A program made the translations under genes and the position numbers. Shown here piece by piece: positions 53,101 through 62,589 of a stretch of 64,000 nucleotides of DNA (position 1 is the first letter of the stretch; every line of letters starts with the position of its first letter). The stretch comes from Roseicyclus marinus (GTDB lineage Bacteria; Pseudomonadota; Alphaproteobacteria; Rhodobacterales; Rhodobacteraceae): the NCBI RefSeq assembly GCF_036322625.1, contig NZ_AP027266.1:2917001-2981000 (forward strand). The letters are read 5' to 3'. The notes under the pieces were generated by a model. It ran no database searches. It was not told the origin of the DNA and saw only the letters and a program-made list of their open reading frames with translations.

Positions 53101-54219
53101 TCATGCCGCCATCAGGCCGGGGTTCAGGATGCCGCGCGGATCGAAACGCCGCTTCAGCTCTGCCGCAATCGCCGCCAGCGGCGCAGGCTCGGGCTGGAAG
53201 GGCGCGATCCGGCCCCGCGTCTCGGGCGCGGCGCGCAGCAGCGTGGCATGGCCCGCGAATGCGCCCAACCGGGCGCGCAGGTCGGTGCCCTCGGGCACCA
53301 GCGCCCAGATCAACCCGCCGCCCCAGTCGAACATCACCCGGCCCCCGATGCGCGCAGCGATCCCCGGCCCATCCGTGGGCTTGACCGAGATGCGCCAGAC
53401 ATCGCCCGCCTGCCCCGCAAACGCCTCGACATCGCGCAAAGCCTGCCAGCGCCGCGCCACGGCCTCGGCGCCCTCCTCCACCTCGACCCCGCCAAAGGGC
53501 GCCATCAGGTCAGCGAGCCGCCCGGCCCGATAGGCCACGCTCGTGGCGAAGCCCTCGATCCGCAACAGCGTCCGCCCCTCCTCGGGCAGATGCGCCGCCC
53601 CCGTCACCTCGAAGGGGGAGCCAAGCGCCACCGCCATCGCCTCCACCGCCTGCAGCTCGGAAAGCCCCGCAAGGCTCAGCGTCGCCGCCGCCTCGGGGGC
53701 GGGCAACACCTTGAAGGCGACCTCGGTCAGAACCCCCAGCGTGCCCCAACTGCCCGCCATCAGCTTCACGAGGTCATAGCCCGTGACATTCTTCATCACC
53801 CGGCCCCCGTTCTTGACGATGGCACCCGACCCGTCGACGAACCGCACCCCGATCAGGCTGTCGCGGCAGGCCCCGGCCTGGATGCGCCGCGGCCCCGAGA
53901 CATTGGCCGCCACCACGCCGCCGATCGTGGGCGCGCCCGTGGTGCCCAGGAGCGCGCGATGATCCATCGGCTCGAAGGGCAGGCGCTGCCCCTCGGCGGC
54001 CAGCGCCGCCTCGACCTCTGCCAGGGGCGTGCCCGCCTTGGCCACGATGGTCAGCGCACCGGGTTCATAAAGCTCGATCCCCGACAGACCCGCGACCGAC
54101 AGAACCTCCCCCGCGACGGGCCGGCCCACGGGCCGCGTCCCGCCCCCGACCACGCGGAGCGGCCCCTTGGCGCCGGCCAGCATCTCGCTCAGTTCACTCT
54201 CGGTGGCGGGGCTCGACAT
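53101..54219 (-). CDS. glcE: Glycolate oxidase FAD-binding subunit GlcE
   Basis: The 372-residue protein is a truncated FAD-linked oxidase of the GlcE type. It has LRVVGGGTRPVGRPV, a TTGAPTIGGVVAANVSGPRRI segment for FAD, GGRVMKNVTGYDLVKLMAGSWGTLGVLTEVAFKVLP, and the C-terminal FDPRGILNPGLM. It works with GlcD and GlcF to oxidise glycolate. I use ATG 54219; ATG 54228 adds three residues but leaves no room for a ribosome site. The gap to glcD (171 bp) is filled with tandem hairpin repeats. Confidence 0.93.
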   Translation of the reverse strand: MSSPATESELSEMLAGAKGPLRVVGGGTRPVGRPVAGEVLSVAGLSGIELYEPGALTIVAKAGTPLAEVEAALAAEGQRLPFEPMDHRALLGTTGAPTIGGVVAANVSGPRRIQAGACRDSLIGVRFVDGSGAIVKNGGRVMKNVTGYDLVKLMAGSWGTLGVLTEVAFKVLPAPEAAATLSLAGLSELQAVEAMAVALGSPFEVTGAAHLPEEGRTLLRIEGFATSVAYRAGRLADLMAPFGGVEVEEGAEAVARRWQALRDVEAFAGQAGDVWRISVKPTDGPGIAARIGGRVMFDWGGGLIWALVPEGTDLRARLGAFAGHATLLRAAPETRGRIAPFQPEPAPLAAIAAELKRRFDPRGILNPGLMAA

Positions 54220-54256
54220 CGACCACATCCTTCATCTTGGCAGGAAAACTCTCGGG

Positions 54257-54380
54257 GTGGGTCCGGGAGGGGCAGACAGCCCCTCCCGGCTTGGGTGCTC
54301 GTGGGTCCGGGAGGGGCAGACAGAACCTCCCGGCTTGGGGACTTGTGGGTCCGGCAGGGGCAGACAGAACCTCCCGGCGG
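54257..54380. repeat. Three tandem 44-bp hairpin repeats between glcD and glcE
   Basis: A 44-bp unit is repeated at 54257-54300, 54301-54344 and partly at 54345-54380. Each unit contains inverted arms such as CCGGGAGG with CCTCCCGG around a short loop, so three hairpins form in the glcD-glcE mRNA. The copies differ at a few bases, and the arms keep pairing except in the third copy. They may set the relative output of the two subunits or protect the mRNA 3' end. Confidence 0.85.
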
Positions 54381-54390
54381 ATCGGCGCCG

Positions 54391-55836
54391 TCAGGCGGCG
54401 ACCTGTCTCTCGCGGCGCTCCCGCGACACCGACAGCGGAAAGACCTTGGCCGGGTTCAGCAACCATGCGGGATCGAACACATCCTTCACCCGCATCTGCG
54501 CCTCCAGGTCGGCGGGGGCGAATTGCGTCTCCATCAGGTCGCGCTTCTCGATCCCCACGCCATGCTCGCCGGTCAGGCATCCGCCCACCTCGACGCACAG
54601 CTTCAGGATATCCGCGCCAAAAGCCTCGCACAGTTCCAGATCCCCGGGCTTGTTGGCATCGAACAGGATCAGCGGGTGCATGTTGCCGTCGCCCGCATGG
54701 AACACATTGGCCACGCCCAAACCGTACTCCTTCGACATCTCGCCGATGCGCTTGAGCACGTAGGGCAACGCGGAAACCGGGATCGTGCCGTCAAGGCACA
54801 TGTAATCGTTGATCTGTCCCATCGCGCCAAAGGCCGATTTGCGGCCCAGCCAGATGCGCTTGGCCTCGTCCTCCGATTGCGCCTCGCGCAGTTCCACCGG
54901 GTCGTGGCGGCGCGCGATCCCGGCGATCAGGCCCAATTGCGCGTCGATCTCGGCCGCGCTGCCCTCCACCTCGACGATCAAGAGCGCCTCGCACATCGGG
55001 TAGCCCGCCTTGGCAAAGGCTTCCGTCGCCTCGATGCAGGGGCGGTCCATGAATTCGATGGCGACCGGCAGAACACCCGCCTTGATGATGTCCGAGACAC
55101 AGGCCCCCGCCACCTCGTTGCTGTCAAACCCGATCAGGACGGGCCGCGCGCCCTCGGGCTTGCGCAAGATGCGCAGCGTGGCTTCCGTCACCACGCCCAA
55201 TTGCCCTTCGGACCCGCAGATCACCCCCAACAGGTCATAACCGCCCGCATCCAGATGCGCGCCGCCGATCTCCAGCACCTCGCCCGCCATCGTGACCATG
55301 GTCACGCCGAGCAGGTTGTTGGTCGTCACCCCGTATTTCAGGCAATGCGCGCCGCCCGAATTCATCGCGATATTGCCCGCGATGGCGCAGGCCAGCTGGC
55401 TCGACGGATCGGGCGCGTAAAAGAAATCCTCCTGCTCCACCGCCCCCGTCACGCTCAGGTTGGTCCGGCCCGTCTGCACCCGGATGAAGCGGTTGTCGTA
55501 ATCGGTCTCGAGCACCTTGTTCATGCGCGCGACGCCGAGGATCACGCTGTCGGCCGTGGGCAGCGCCCCACCCGCCAGCGACGTTCCCGAACCGCGCGGC
55601 ACGACCGGAACGCCCTCGGCATGGCAAATCCGCAGCGCCGTGGCGACCTCCTCGGTGGTGGCGGGCAGGACGACGGCCAGCGGCGGGCAGCGGTAGGCGG
55701 TCAGCGCATCGCATTCATAGGCGCGCACCTCCGCCTCGTCGTGAATCACCGCAGCCTTGGGCAAGGCCGCGCGCAAAAGCTCCACGATCTTGCTTTTGCG
55801 CGATAAAATGGCGGCGTCCGGGGTCGGCATCTCCAT
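54391..55836 (-). CDS. glcD: Glycolate oxidase subunit GlcD (FAD-linked)
   Basis: The 481-residue subunit is the catalytic FAD protein of glycolate oxidase. It has VVPRGSGTSLAGGALPTADSVIL, the FAD-binding IAGNIAMNSGGAHCLKYGVTTNNLLG, GSEGQLGVVTEATLRI, and the C-terminal VFHAGDGNMHPLI and GEHGVGIEKR with FDPAWLLNPAKVFP. D-lactate dehydrogenases are close relatives, but the presence of glcE and glcF settles the call. ATG 55836 has GAGGATCG in front. It is the first gene of the operon and is followed by hairpin repeats. Confidence 0.95.
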   Translation of the reverse strand: MEMPTPDAAILSRKSKIVELLRAALPKAAVIHDEAEVRAYECDALTAYRCPPLAVVLPATTEEVATALRICHAEGVPVVPRGSGTSLAGGALPTADSVILGVARMNKVLETDYDNRFIRVQTGRTNLSVTGAVEQEDFFYAPDPSSQLACAIAGNIAMNSGGAHCLKYGVTTNNLLGVTMVTMAGEVLEIGGAHLDAGGYDLLGVICGSEGQLGVVTEATLRILRKPEGARPVLIGFDSNEVAGACVSDIIKAGVLPVAIEFMDRPCIEATEAFAKAGYPMCEALLIVEVEGSAAEIDAQLGLIAGIARRHDPVELREAQSEDEAKRIWLGRKSAFGAMGQINDYMCLDGTIPVSALPYVLKRIGEMSKEYGLGVANVFHAGDGNMHPLILFDANKPGDLELCEAFGADILKLCVEVGGCLTGEHGVGIEKRDLMETQFAPADLEAQMRVKDVFDPAWLLNPAKVFPLSVSRERRERQVAA

Positions 55837-55961
55837 GTCGCGATCCTCCTCATCGCTGAATTGGTAAAGAAATATAACCAATACGACGATTAGGCAACGA
55901 AAAATGCCCTGAGACAACTCCGCGCCTTGCCGCGCCCCGCGAATGCTGGGCAACTGCGGGC

Positions 55962-56372
55962 ATGGAATGGATCAAGGTTCTTCACCTTCTGGCCGTGCTG
56001 GGCTGGATGACGGGCATCTTCGCGGTGCCGCGTGCGATCATCTTCTGGAAGCGCGAACATGCGCGGCTGGGGGAATTCGGCCCGACCGGCGATCTGACGA
56101 TCCGCATCTACCGCTTTTCGCTGGGGCTTGGCGTGATCGCCATCCTCACCGGCCTCTGGCTCGGCTGGTTCTGGGGCTACCCGATCTGGGTCTGGACCAA
56201 GCTCGGCCTCGTGACGCTCCTGGCCGCGCATTACGGCTGGACCGGGCGGCTCGTGCTGCGCGCCCGGCGCGGCATCTTCACCGAAAGCGACTTCTACCTG
56301 CGGGTCTTCAACGAGATCAGCGTCTTCGGCGCCATCGGCGTGCTGATCATCGTGGTGTTCAAACCATTTTGA
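55962..56372 (+). CDS. Small membrane protein, CopD/HemJ-like
   Basis: The 136-residue protein has four hydrophobic segments. It begins MEWIKVLHLLAVLGWMTGIFAVPRAIIFWKREHARL, with His8 and the following Arg residues placed as in the HemJ/CopD-like family. It has FSLGLGVIAILTGLWLGW and VFNEISVFGAIGVLIIVVF. HemJ oxidises protoporphyrinogen, while CopD-like proteins are linked to copper; I cannot tell them apart here, and a hemJ paralogue elsewhere is possible. It is divergent from glcD. Confidence 0.65.
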   Translation: MEWIKVLHLLAVLGWMTGIFAVPRAIIFWKREHARLGEFGPTGDLTIRIYRFSLGLGVIAILTGLWLGWFWGYPIWVWTKLGLVTLLAAHYGWTGRLVLRARRGIFTESDFYLRVFNEISVFGAIGVLIIVVFKPF

Positions 56373-56412
56373 CGGCACACTCCCGCGTAGTCGCTGCGCA
56401 AGGGAGAACGCG

Positions 56413-56862
56413 ATGACACGTTTCAATCTTCTGTGCGTCACCATCCTCGTTTTTGCCCTGCCGTTCGCCGCCCAGGCCGACCCGGTGGCCGATATCCTGT
56501 CCGAGGCGGAGGCCGACTGCGCAGGGTTCGAAAATGGCCGGTTCGACGCAGGCAATGCTGTGACCGAAGCCGATCTGGATGGCGACGGCACGAATGACCG
56601 GCTGGTCGACACCGCCCGCTTCAGCTGCACCTCGGCGGCCAGCCTTTACTGCGGCTCGGGCGGCTGCAGCTTGATCGCAGTGGTCGGATCCGAAAGCTGG
56701 GATTTTCAAGTCGAAGGCTGGCGTCTGGACGCATGGAACAGCATACCGATCCTGTTGCTGGCCCGCGACGGCGGCTGGTGCGGGGCGAGCGGTGCAGAAA
56801 CCTGTTTCGAAGCGATCCGTTGGTCGCAGGGAAGGATGCTGACACTCGGGCCCCAGCCCTGA
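56413..56862 (+). CDS. Exported protein of unknown function (149 aa)
   Basis: The protein has a signal peptide (LLCVTILVFALPFAAQAD). The mature part of about 125 residues contains a calcium-like DGDGTND segment (EADLDGDGTNDRLVDTARFSC) and several cysteines (SCTSAASLYCGSGGC, WCGASGAETC) that could form disulfides. I do not recognise a named family. It follows the membrane-protein gene by 40 bp in the same direction. It may be an envelope or secreted protein. Confidence 0.7.
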   Translation: MTRFNLLCVTILVFALPFAAQADPVADILSEAEADCAGFENGRFDAGNAVTEADLDGDGTNDRLVDTARFSCTSAASLYCGSGGCSLIAVVGSESWDFQVEGWRLDAWNSIPILLLARDGGWCGASGAETCFEAIRWSQGRMLTLGPQP

Positions 56863-56871
56863 CGCAACCCC

Positions 56872-58938
56872 CTACCGCCGCCCCTCGCGCAGCCATCCCG
56901 CCACGGTCAGCGCCGCCGCAAGCAGCAGGAACAGCCAGGCCGCGATCAGGGGCGTGACCGTCACATCCACCGTCAGATAGGCCTCGCGCGGCGTGAGCCC
57001 GATCCACCCCCGCCCCGAGGCATTGCGCCCCTCGGCCACCCGCCGCAGGTCGGGCATCCCGTCCTCCAGCCGCATTACCGCCCCCGTCAGCGGGGCCGTC
57101 AACGGCTCCAGCCTTGTGCCGCTCGCGATCGTTTCCTCGAACTCGCGCGGCGCTGCCGGGCCCAGCGCGATCACCGTGTCCAGATCGCCCTCGGCCAGGC
57201 GGTAAAGCCCTTGTTCCGCCCCCTCGATCTCGGCAGTGAACCGCCCCGGCGCGGTTTCCTCCAGCGTGATCTCTGTCTCGGACCCATCGGGCGCGGTCAC
57301 GCGCAACGCGCCCACCCCCTCGGCCAGCGTGCGGCGCGTCACGCGGATGGTCTGGCCATCGGCCTCGGCCACCAGCGCCTCTTCCTCGAGATCGGGCTCG
57401 CCCATCATCCAATGCGCCAACCTGCGCAGCATCTCCAGCTGCGGGCCGCCCCCCTCGTAGCCGCGATCCCACAGCCACGCATGGTCGGACGCCAGAAGCG
57501 CCACACGCCCCTGCCCCACCCGGTCCAGCATCAACAAGGGCGCGCCGCCATTGCCGGTCATCACCGTCTGGCCCGACTGCTCCGTCACCTCGATCTGCCG
57601 CATCCAGCGGCCCCAGGGCTGATCGCTGCCCTCCAGCGGCTCATGCTCGGCCTCCAGCCCCGCCGTGACCGGATGACGACGACCCAGATCGGAAATCTCG
57701 GGCAGGAACGGCGCCTCGATCACCCGCGCCGTGGGCCGTCCGGGCAGGATATCGGCCAGGGGTGTCCGGTAAAGCGACGCCGCCGAGGCATAATCCGGCC
57801 CCGCCGCCAACAAAAGCGCGCCCCCATCCTCGACGTAGCGGCGGATGTTGTCGATGTAGAGCATCGGCAGGATGCCGCGCCGTTGGTAGCGGTCAAAGAT
57901 GATCAGGTCGAAATCATCGACCGAATCCATGAACAATTCCCGCGTCGGAAAGGCGATCAGCGACAATTCCGTCACCGGCACGCCGTCCTGCCGATCCGGG
58001 GGCCGCAGGATGGTGAAATGCACCAGGTCGACCGACGGGTCCGATTTGAGCAGGTTGCGCCAGGTGCGCTGGCCCGGATGCGGCTCGCCCGAGACCAGCA
58101 GAACCGACAACCGGTCGCGGATGCCGTTGATCTGCACCACGGCGGCATTGTTGCGGTCGGTCAGTTCGCCCGAAGCCTCGGGAATGGTGAATTGCACCAC
58201 GTTCTGGCCCGCATGTTCCAGCGTCAGGGGCAATTGCAGCGTCTCGTTCGTCGGAACGACAAAGGTCCGGCTTTCGCCGCCATCGATGGCGATGGCGATC
58301 TCGGCCCGGCCCGACAGGCCTGTGGGCACGGACCCCTGATCCTCGATCCGGAGCGTCATCATCAATTCTTCGCCGATGATGCCGAAAGCCGGAGCCGTTT
58401 CGATCACCAGCCGCCGGTCCCAATCCGTCGCGCGCCCCGTCAGCAGCGCATGCAGCGGCGCGGGCAGATCGGGCACCAGCTGCGCATCGTGCAATTGCCC
58501 GTCGGTGACGAGAATGGCACCGGCGATCCGGGCGCGCGGTTCCTCGGCCAGCATCCGGTTCAGCTCCGCCATCAACAGCGTGCCGCCATTGTCGGGGGCA
58601 TCGGCCACGGTCGACAGCCGCATCTCCATCCCCATCGCCGCGATCTCGGCCTCCAGCGAGGCCAAGGCCTCGGCGCTCTGATCGGCGCGGTCCGAAATCC
58701 GCTGGCTGGCCGAGGCATCGACGACGACCAGAACGATATCGGTGATGGGCTCGCGATCCTCGGTCTGCAGCGACGGGTTCAACAGGGCAGCCAGCAAGGC
58801 CCCCGCCGCGAACAGGCGAAAGGGCCAGCCGTTCAGCCCCCGCCACAGCGCCAGCGCGATGACTAGCACCACGATACCCGCCAGCGCCCAGATCACCGGC
58901 ATCGGCAAGAGCGGATCGAACAGGATCGTCTGCGCCAT
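56872..58938 (-). CDS. Membrane protein with amidotransferase-like domain, MoxR operon
   Basis: The 688-residue protein has two N-terminal membrane segments (IWALAGIVVLVIALALW and LFAAGALLAALLN) and one at the C-terminus (LIAAWLFLLLAAALTVAGW). Between them is a large periplasmic-type region with a VWA-like start (IVLVVVDASASQRISDRA) and a glutamine-amidotransferase-like part (LIIFDRYQRRGILPMLYIDNIRRYVEDGGALLLAAGPD). Proteins like this follow DUF4159 genes in Rhodobacterales. The role is unknown; it probably joins a MoxR-assisted envelope complex. The start is 1 bp before the stop of the preceding gene's region. Confidence 0.75.
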   Translation of the reverse strand: MAQTILFDPLLPMPVIWALAGIVVLVIALALWRGLNGWPFRLFAAGALLAALLNPSLQTEDREPITDIVLVVVDASASQRISDRADQSAEALASLEAEIAAMGMEMRLSTVADAPDNGGTLLMAELNRMLAEEPRARIAGAILVTDGQLHDAQLVPDLPAPLHALLTGRATDWDRRLVIETAPAFGIIGEELMMTLRIEDQGSVPTGLSGRAEIAIAIDGGESRTFVVPTNETLQLPLTLEHAGQNVVQFTIPEASGELTDRNNAAVVQINGIRDRLSVLLVSGEPHPGQRTWRNLLKSDPSVDLVHFTILRPPDRQDGVPVTELSLIAFPTRELFMDSVDDFDLIIFDRYQRRGILPMLYIDNIRRYVEDGGALLLAAGPDYASAASLYRTPLADILPGRPTARVIEAPFLPEISDLGRRHPVTAGLEAEHEPLEGSDQPWGRWMRQIEVTEQSGQTVMTGNGGAPLLMLDRVGQGRVALLASDHAWLWDRGYEGGGPQLEMLRRLAHWMMGEPDLEEEALVAEADGQTIRVTRRTLAEGVGALRVTAPDGSETEITLEETAPGRFTAEIEGAEQGLYRLAEGDLDTVIALGPAAPREFEETIASGTRLEPLTAPLTGAVMRLEDGMPDLRRVAEGRNASGRGWIGLTPREAYLTVDVTVTPLIAAWLFLLLAAALTVAGWLREGRR

Positions 58939-58939
58939 G

Positions 58940-61699
58940 CTACTGCCCCAACCGATCCAAAAGCGCGGGCACATGCACCTGATCGGATTTGTAATTCCCT
59001 GACAGCACGTACATCACCAGGTTGACGCCGAACCGCAGCGCGATCTCGCGCTGGCGGTCGCCGGCCGACCCCCGCCCGATGGGGAAAAGCGGGCGGCCCG
59101 TTTCATCCTGCGCCCAGGCCGCCGCCCAATCATTGCCCCCGATCAGGACCGGCGTGACCCCGTCGTTGAGATTGCGAAACGGCATCCCCTCCACCGCCTC
59201 GGCATCCGGCGGGGCGGCTTCCAGCCAGACATCCCGGCTCAGATGGCGACCGGGGAAATCCTGCAACAGGTAAAAGGTCCGCGTCAGGATATGATCCGGC
59301 GGCACGGGTTCGAGCGGCGGAATATCAAGCGCAGCCGCCAGCGCGCGCAGCCGCCGCCCCTCGGGCGTGCCCGATCCGAAGCCGCCGACATGGGCGTCCC
59401 GCGTGTCGAACACGATCATCCCCCCCGACCGCAGGTAATCGTTGAGCCGCCGGTAGGCCGCCGCCGAGGGCAGGGGTTGCTCTGCCGTGACCGGCCAGTA
59501 GAGCATCGGGAAAAAGGCCAGCTCGTCGCGTTCCAGGTCGACACCGATGGGCGCGCTCGGCTCGACCGAGGTGCGCTGGAACAGCGTGTTCGACAGGCCC
59601 TGCAACCCCGCGCGCGACGTGTCGTCGATCCGCGCATCGCCCGTCAGCACATAGGCCAGCGTCACCTCCGATGTGGCCAAAAGCGCGCGCGCATCCTCGG
59701 GCGACAGATCCTGCGCCTGCCCGCCCTGCGGCAGCGTGGCGACCAGCGCCAGAACCGCAGCCCCCCGCGCAAACCCCGACAGCCGCCCCGCCAACCACAG
59801 GGACGCGATGGCATCGATCAACAGCAGCACCAGCGCCCCCGTCAGGAAACCGGCCATCAGATCGGTGGGGGCGATCACGCTCATACCCTCGACCGGAACG
59901 GCGGCAGGCCAGCTTGCCGGGGCCAGCACCGTCTCGGCGGTCACCACGTTGCGCGCGATCCGCCGCGCCTCCGAGGCGTAAAGCCCCGGCAACAGATCGG
60001 CGGAAAGCGGCGCTTCGGCCAGGGTCTCGCCCGGCACACCGGGCCTTGTGCCCGCATCGCGCAGCGTCCCGAACCCGTCCAGCACCTGGTCGGGCGTCCA
60101 GATCGTGCCCTCCAGCTCGGCCGCCTCGGGCGTCGCGGGACGGGTGGAAATCGCCAGCCGCTCCAGCATCTGCACGAACAGCCCCGACAGGGGCAGGCTC
60201 GACCATTCGGCATTGGCCGTCACATGGAACAAAACGACCGATCCCCGCCCATGGCCCGCACGGGTGACAAGCGGCGTGCCATCGGTGAGCGAGGCGATGG
60301 TGCGCGCGGCAAGCTCGGGATCGGGCTGCGCCATGACCTGCGCGCTGATCTCCACGTCACCGGGGATCTCCAGCCCGAAAAACGGCGAGGTATCGGGAAA
60401 GGGGCGCAGGCTTTTGGGCTCGCCCCAGCTCATCGCGCCGCCCACGCTCCGCCCGCCTTCGCGCAGGCGCACGGGCATCAAGAGCCCCGCCTCGTCCCGC
60501 GCCACATCGGATGCGGCCAGCCTTGGCCCGGCAAAACGCACCAAAAGCCCGCCGCGCTCCACCCAATCGGTCAGCCCCGCCTCTTCCTCGGGGGACAGGG
60601 TGGCGATATCGGCGAGGATGATGACATCGGGGCTGGCGAGCAGCATGTCCGACAGCGCCCCCTCGATCAGATCGGCGGTCGGCTCCAACGCCTGGCGCAG
60701 GTAATGGAGCGGCGACAACAGCGCCTGCTGCTCATCCGTCGCGCCCCCCGCGATCAAGGCCACCTGCCGCCGCTGCAACCCGTCATCGGCGAGCGTCACG
60801 GCCCCCGCCCCGCGCAACCCCGCGATCTCGAACCGCGTGATCCGGTTCCGCAACTCGGGCGGCAGGTCGAATTCGGCCACAGCCTCGGTCGCGCCCGCCT
60901 CGAACGCCGCCGCGCTGCGCGCCAGATCCCTTGGGATGCCCGCGGGATCCAGACCATGGGCCACCACCTCCAGCGTCAGCGGCAGATCCCCGCCCAGCCG
61001 GGTCAGCGTGACGCGAACCGCGCCATCCTCGAACCGGGCCGGGGCCAGACCCACCACGTCGCGGTCGCCCTGGAACACGGACAAGGGCCCCAGCGCGCGC
61101 AGCGCCTCGGTCACACCGTCCCGGCCCGGATGATCCAGGCCATCGGCGATCCACCATGTCTCGAGCGGCCCCTCCAACCCCGCCGCCCATTCCACAGCCG
61201 CCGCCATGTCGGGCGCAAAGGGCCGGGGCACCAGCGCAGGCAGCCGCGCCGCCCAGGCATTGGCCGATTGCAGCGGCAGATCGCCCGGCGGCAGATCGGT
61301 CAGCGCCACGACCGCCACGGGCCGCCCCGCGCGCCCCGCCTCGTCCAGCAACAGCCCCGCCCGCTCGATCCGGTCCGACCAATCGCGGGCCGAGGCCCAG
61401 CTGGCATCCATCACGATCAGAAGCGGCCCCTCGCCCGTGCGCACCGTCGCGGGGTTCAACACAGGCCCCGCAAACCCGATGATCGCCGCCGCCAGCGCCG
61501 CGATCCTGAGCAGCAACAACCACCACGGCGTCTTGTCGGTCTGGCTCTCGTCATCCTTGAGACCCAAAAGCAACGCCACACCCGGAAACCGCCGCCGGAT
61601 CGGCGCAGGCGGCACCGCGCGCAGGATCCACCACAACACCGGCAGCCCGATGAGCGCGGTCAGCAAAAGCGGCGTGGCAAAGGCAAGCGATCCGATCAT
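58940..61699 (-). CDS. BatA/DUF4159-domain membrane protein
   Basis: The 919-residue protein begins like BatA (SLAFATPLLLTALIGLPVLWWILRAVPPAPIRRRFPG, then a second membrane segment). It has a VWA-like region (LLIVMDASWASARDWSDRI), further membrane segments near the centre, and a C-terminal DUF4159 domain (LAFFPMLYWPVTAEQPLPSAAAYRRLNDYLRSGGMIVFDTRDAH ... FGVNLVMYVLSGNYKSDQVH). ATG 61699 overlaps the DUF58 stop (ATGA). MoxR, DUF58 and BatA-type proteins usually act together in maturation of surface or metal enzymes; the exact client is unknown. Confidence 0.88.
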   Translation of the reverse strand: MIGSLAFATPLLLTALIGLPVLWWILRAVPPAPIRRRFPGVALLLGLKDDESQTDKTPWWLLLLRIAALAAAIIGFAGPVLNPATVRTGEGPLLIVMDASWASARDWSDRIERAGLLLDEAGRAGRPVAVVALTDLPPGDLPLQSANAWAARLPALVPRPFAPDMAAAVEWAAGLEGPLETWWIADGLDHPGRDGVTEALRALGPLSVFQGDRDVVGLAPARFEDGAVRVTLTRLGGDLPLTLEVVAHGLDPAGIPRDLARSAAAFEAGATEAVAEFDLPPELRNRITRFEIAGLRGAGAVTLADDGLQRRQVALIAGGATDEQQALLSPLHYLRQALEPTADLIEGALSDMLLASPDVIILADIATLSPEEEAGLTDWVERGGLLVRFAGPRLAASDVARDEAGLLMPVRLREGGRSVGGAMSWGEPKSLRPFPDTSPFFGLEIPGDVEISAQVMAQPDPELAARTIASLTDGTPLVTRAGHGRGSVVLFHVTANAEWSSLPLSGLFVQMLERLAISTRPATPEAAELEGTIWTPDQVLDGFGTLRDAGTRPGVPGETLAEAPLSADLLPGLYASEARRIARNVVTAETVLAPASWPAAVPVEGMSVIAPTDLMAGFLTGALVLLLIDAIASLWLAGRLSGFARGAAVLALVATLPQGGQAQDLSPEDARALLATSEVTLAYVLTGDARIDDTSRAGLQGLSNTLFQRTSVEPSAPIGVDLERDELAFFPMLYWPVTAEQPLPSAAAYRRLNDYLRSGGMIVFDTRDAHVGGFGSGTPEGRRLRALAAALDIPPLEPVPPDHILTRTFYLLQDFPGRHLSRDVWLEAAPPDAEAVEGMPFRNLNDGVTPVLIGGNDWAAAWAQDETGRPLFPIGRGSAGDRQREIALRFGVNLVMYVLSGNYKSDQVHVPALLDRLGQ

Positions 61700-62589
61700 C
61701 CGCGCACCTTTTCCAGCGCACGATAGAGCCACAGCAACGTGGGCTCGGCCGGCTGATCGGTGTGATGCAGATGATACCGCCAGCCGGTGCGGCGACACAG
61801 GTCCTGCAAATGCGCCTTCCGCTCGGCCAAACGCGCCAGATAGGCCTCGCGCAAACTCCGCGCTTTCAGCGTCTCGAACCGGATCGCGCCGGTCATCGAT
61901 TCAAAGACGGTGCGCCCGTCATAGGGAAACACCTCTTCGTCGGGGTCCAGAACCTGCACCAGCGCGCCCTTGACCTCGCGGTCGGCGGCCCGGCCCAGCG
62001 CCGCCTCGATGGCGGCGATATCGCCAAAGAAATCCGACAGGAACACCGCGCGCCCGCCCATCGGCATCGTCTGCGGCTTGGGCGCGCCGTAATCGCCGGG
62101 CGCCTCCCCCTCCATCAGGGCTTGGGCCATGCGCATCAGCTGCGCCGTGCCCCCGCGCGGCGGTTCGGCCAGATGGGTCAGGCCCACACGCTCGCCGCCC
62201 CGCACCGCGACAATCGCCAGCGCCATGGCCAGCGTCTGCGCCCGGCGCAGCTTCGAGGGGCGGTTGCGATGCCCGCTGAAGGTCATGGAGGCGGCATCAT
62301 CCACCCCCAGCATCACCGATTGCGCGGCCTGCCATTCCGTCTGGCGGATGAAATGCCCATCCGACCGCGCCGATCTGCGCCAATCGATCTGGCGATAGCC
62401 ATCGCCGGCCTGCGCGGGACGGTATTGCCAGAATTCATCGCCCATCCCGGCCCGCTTGCGCCCATGCACCCCCAACAGCACCGTCGCCGCCAGATGCTGC
62501 GCATCGGCCATCAGCGCAGGCAGCGTCGCCGCGACCGCCTCGGACCGCGAGCGCAGGCTTTCGGGCGTATGGAGCGCTGCGTCACTCAA
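61696..62589 (-). CDS. DUF58 domain protein
   Basis: The 297-residue protein has the DUF58 core: [44 protein letters not shown], and a VWA-like [16 protein letters not shown]. The start is TTG 62589, which overlaps the MoxR stop (TTGA); the longer frame to 62814 is out of context. DUF58 proteins pair with MoxR ATPases. It is coupled to moxR and to the DUF4159 gene at both ends. Confidence 0.88.
   Translation of the reverse strand: MSDAALHTPESLRSRSEAVAATLPALMADAQHLAATVLLGVHGRKRAGMGDEFWQYRPAQAGDGYRQIDWRRSARSDGHFIRQTEWQAAQSVMLGVDDAASMTFSGHRNRPSKLRRAQTLAMALAIVAVRGGERVGLTHLAEPPRGGTAQLMRMAQALMEGEAPGDYGAPKPQTMPMGGRAVFLSDFFGDIAAIEAALGRAADREVKGALVQVLDPDEEVFPYDGRTVFESMTGAIRFETLKARSLREAYLARLAERKAHLQDLCRRTGWRYHLHHTDQPAEPTLLWLYRALEKVRG

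Noticed and set aside
59243-61726. An 827-residue plus-strand open frame over the DUF4159 gene
   Set aside because: It is Arg/Gln/Pro-rich without motifs; the minus-strand protein has membrane segments and the DUF4159 pattern.
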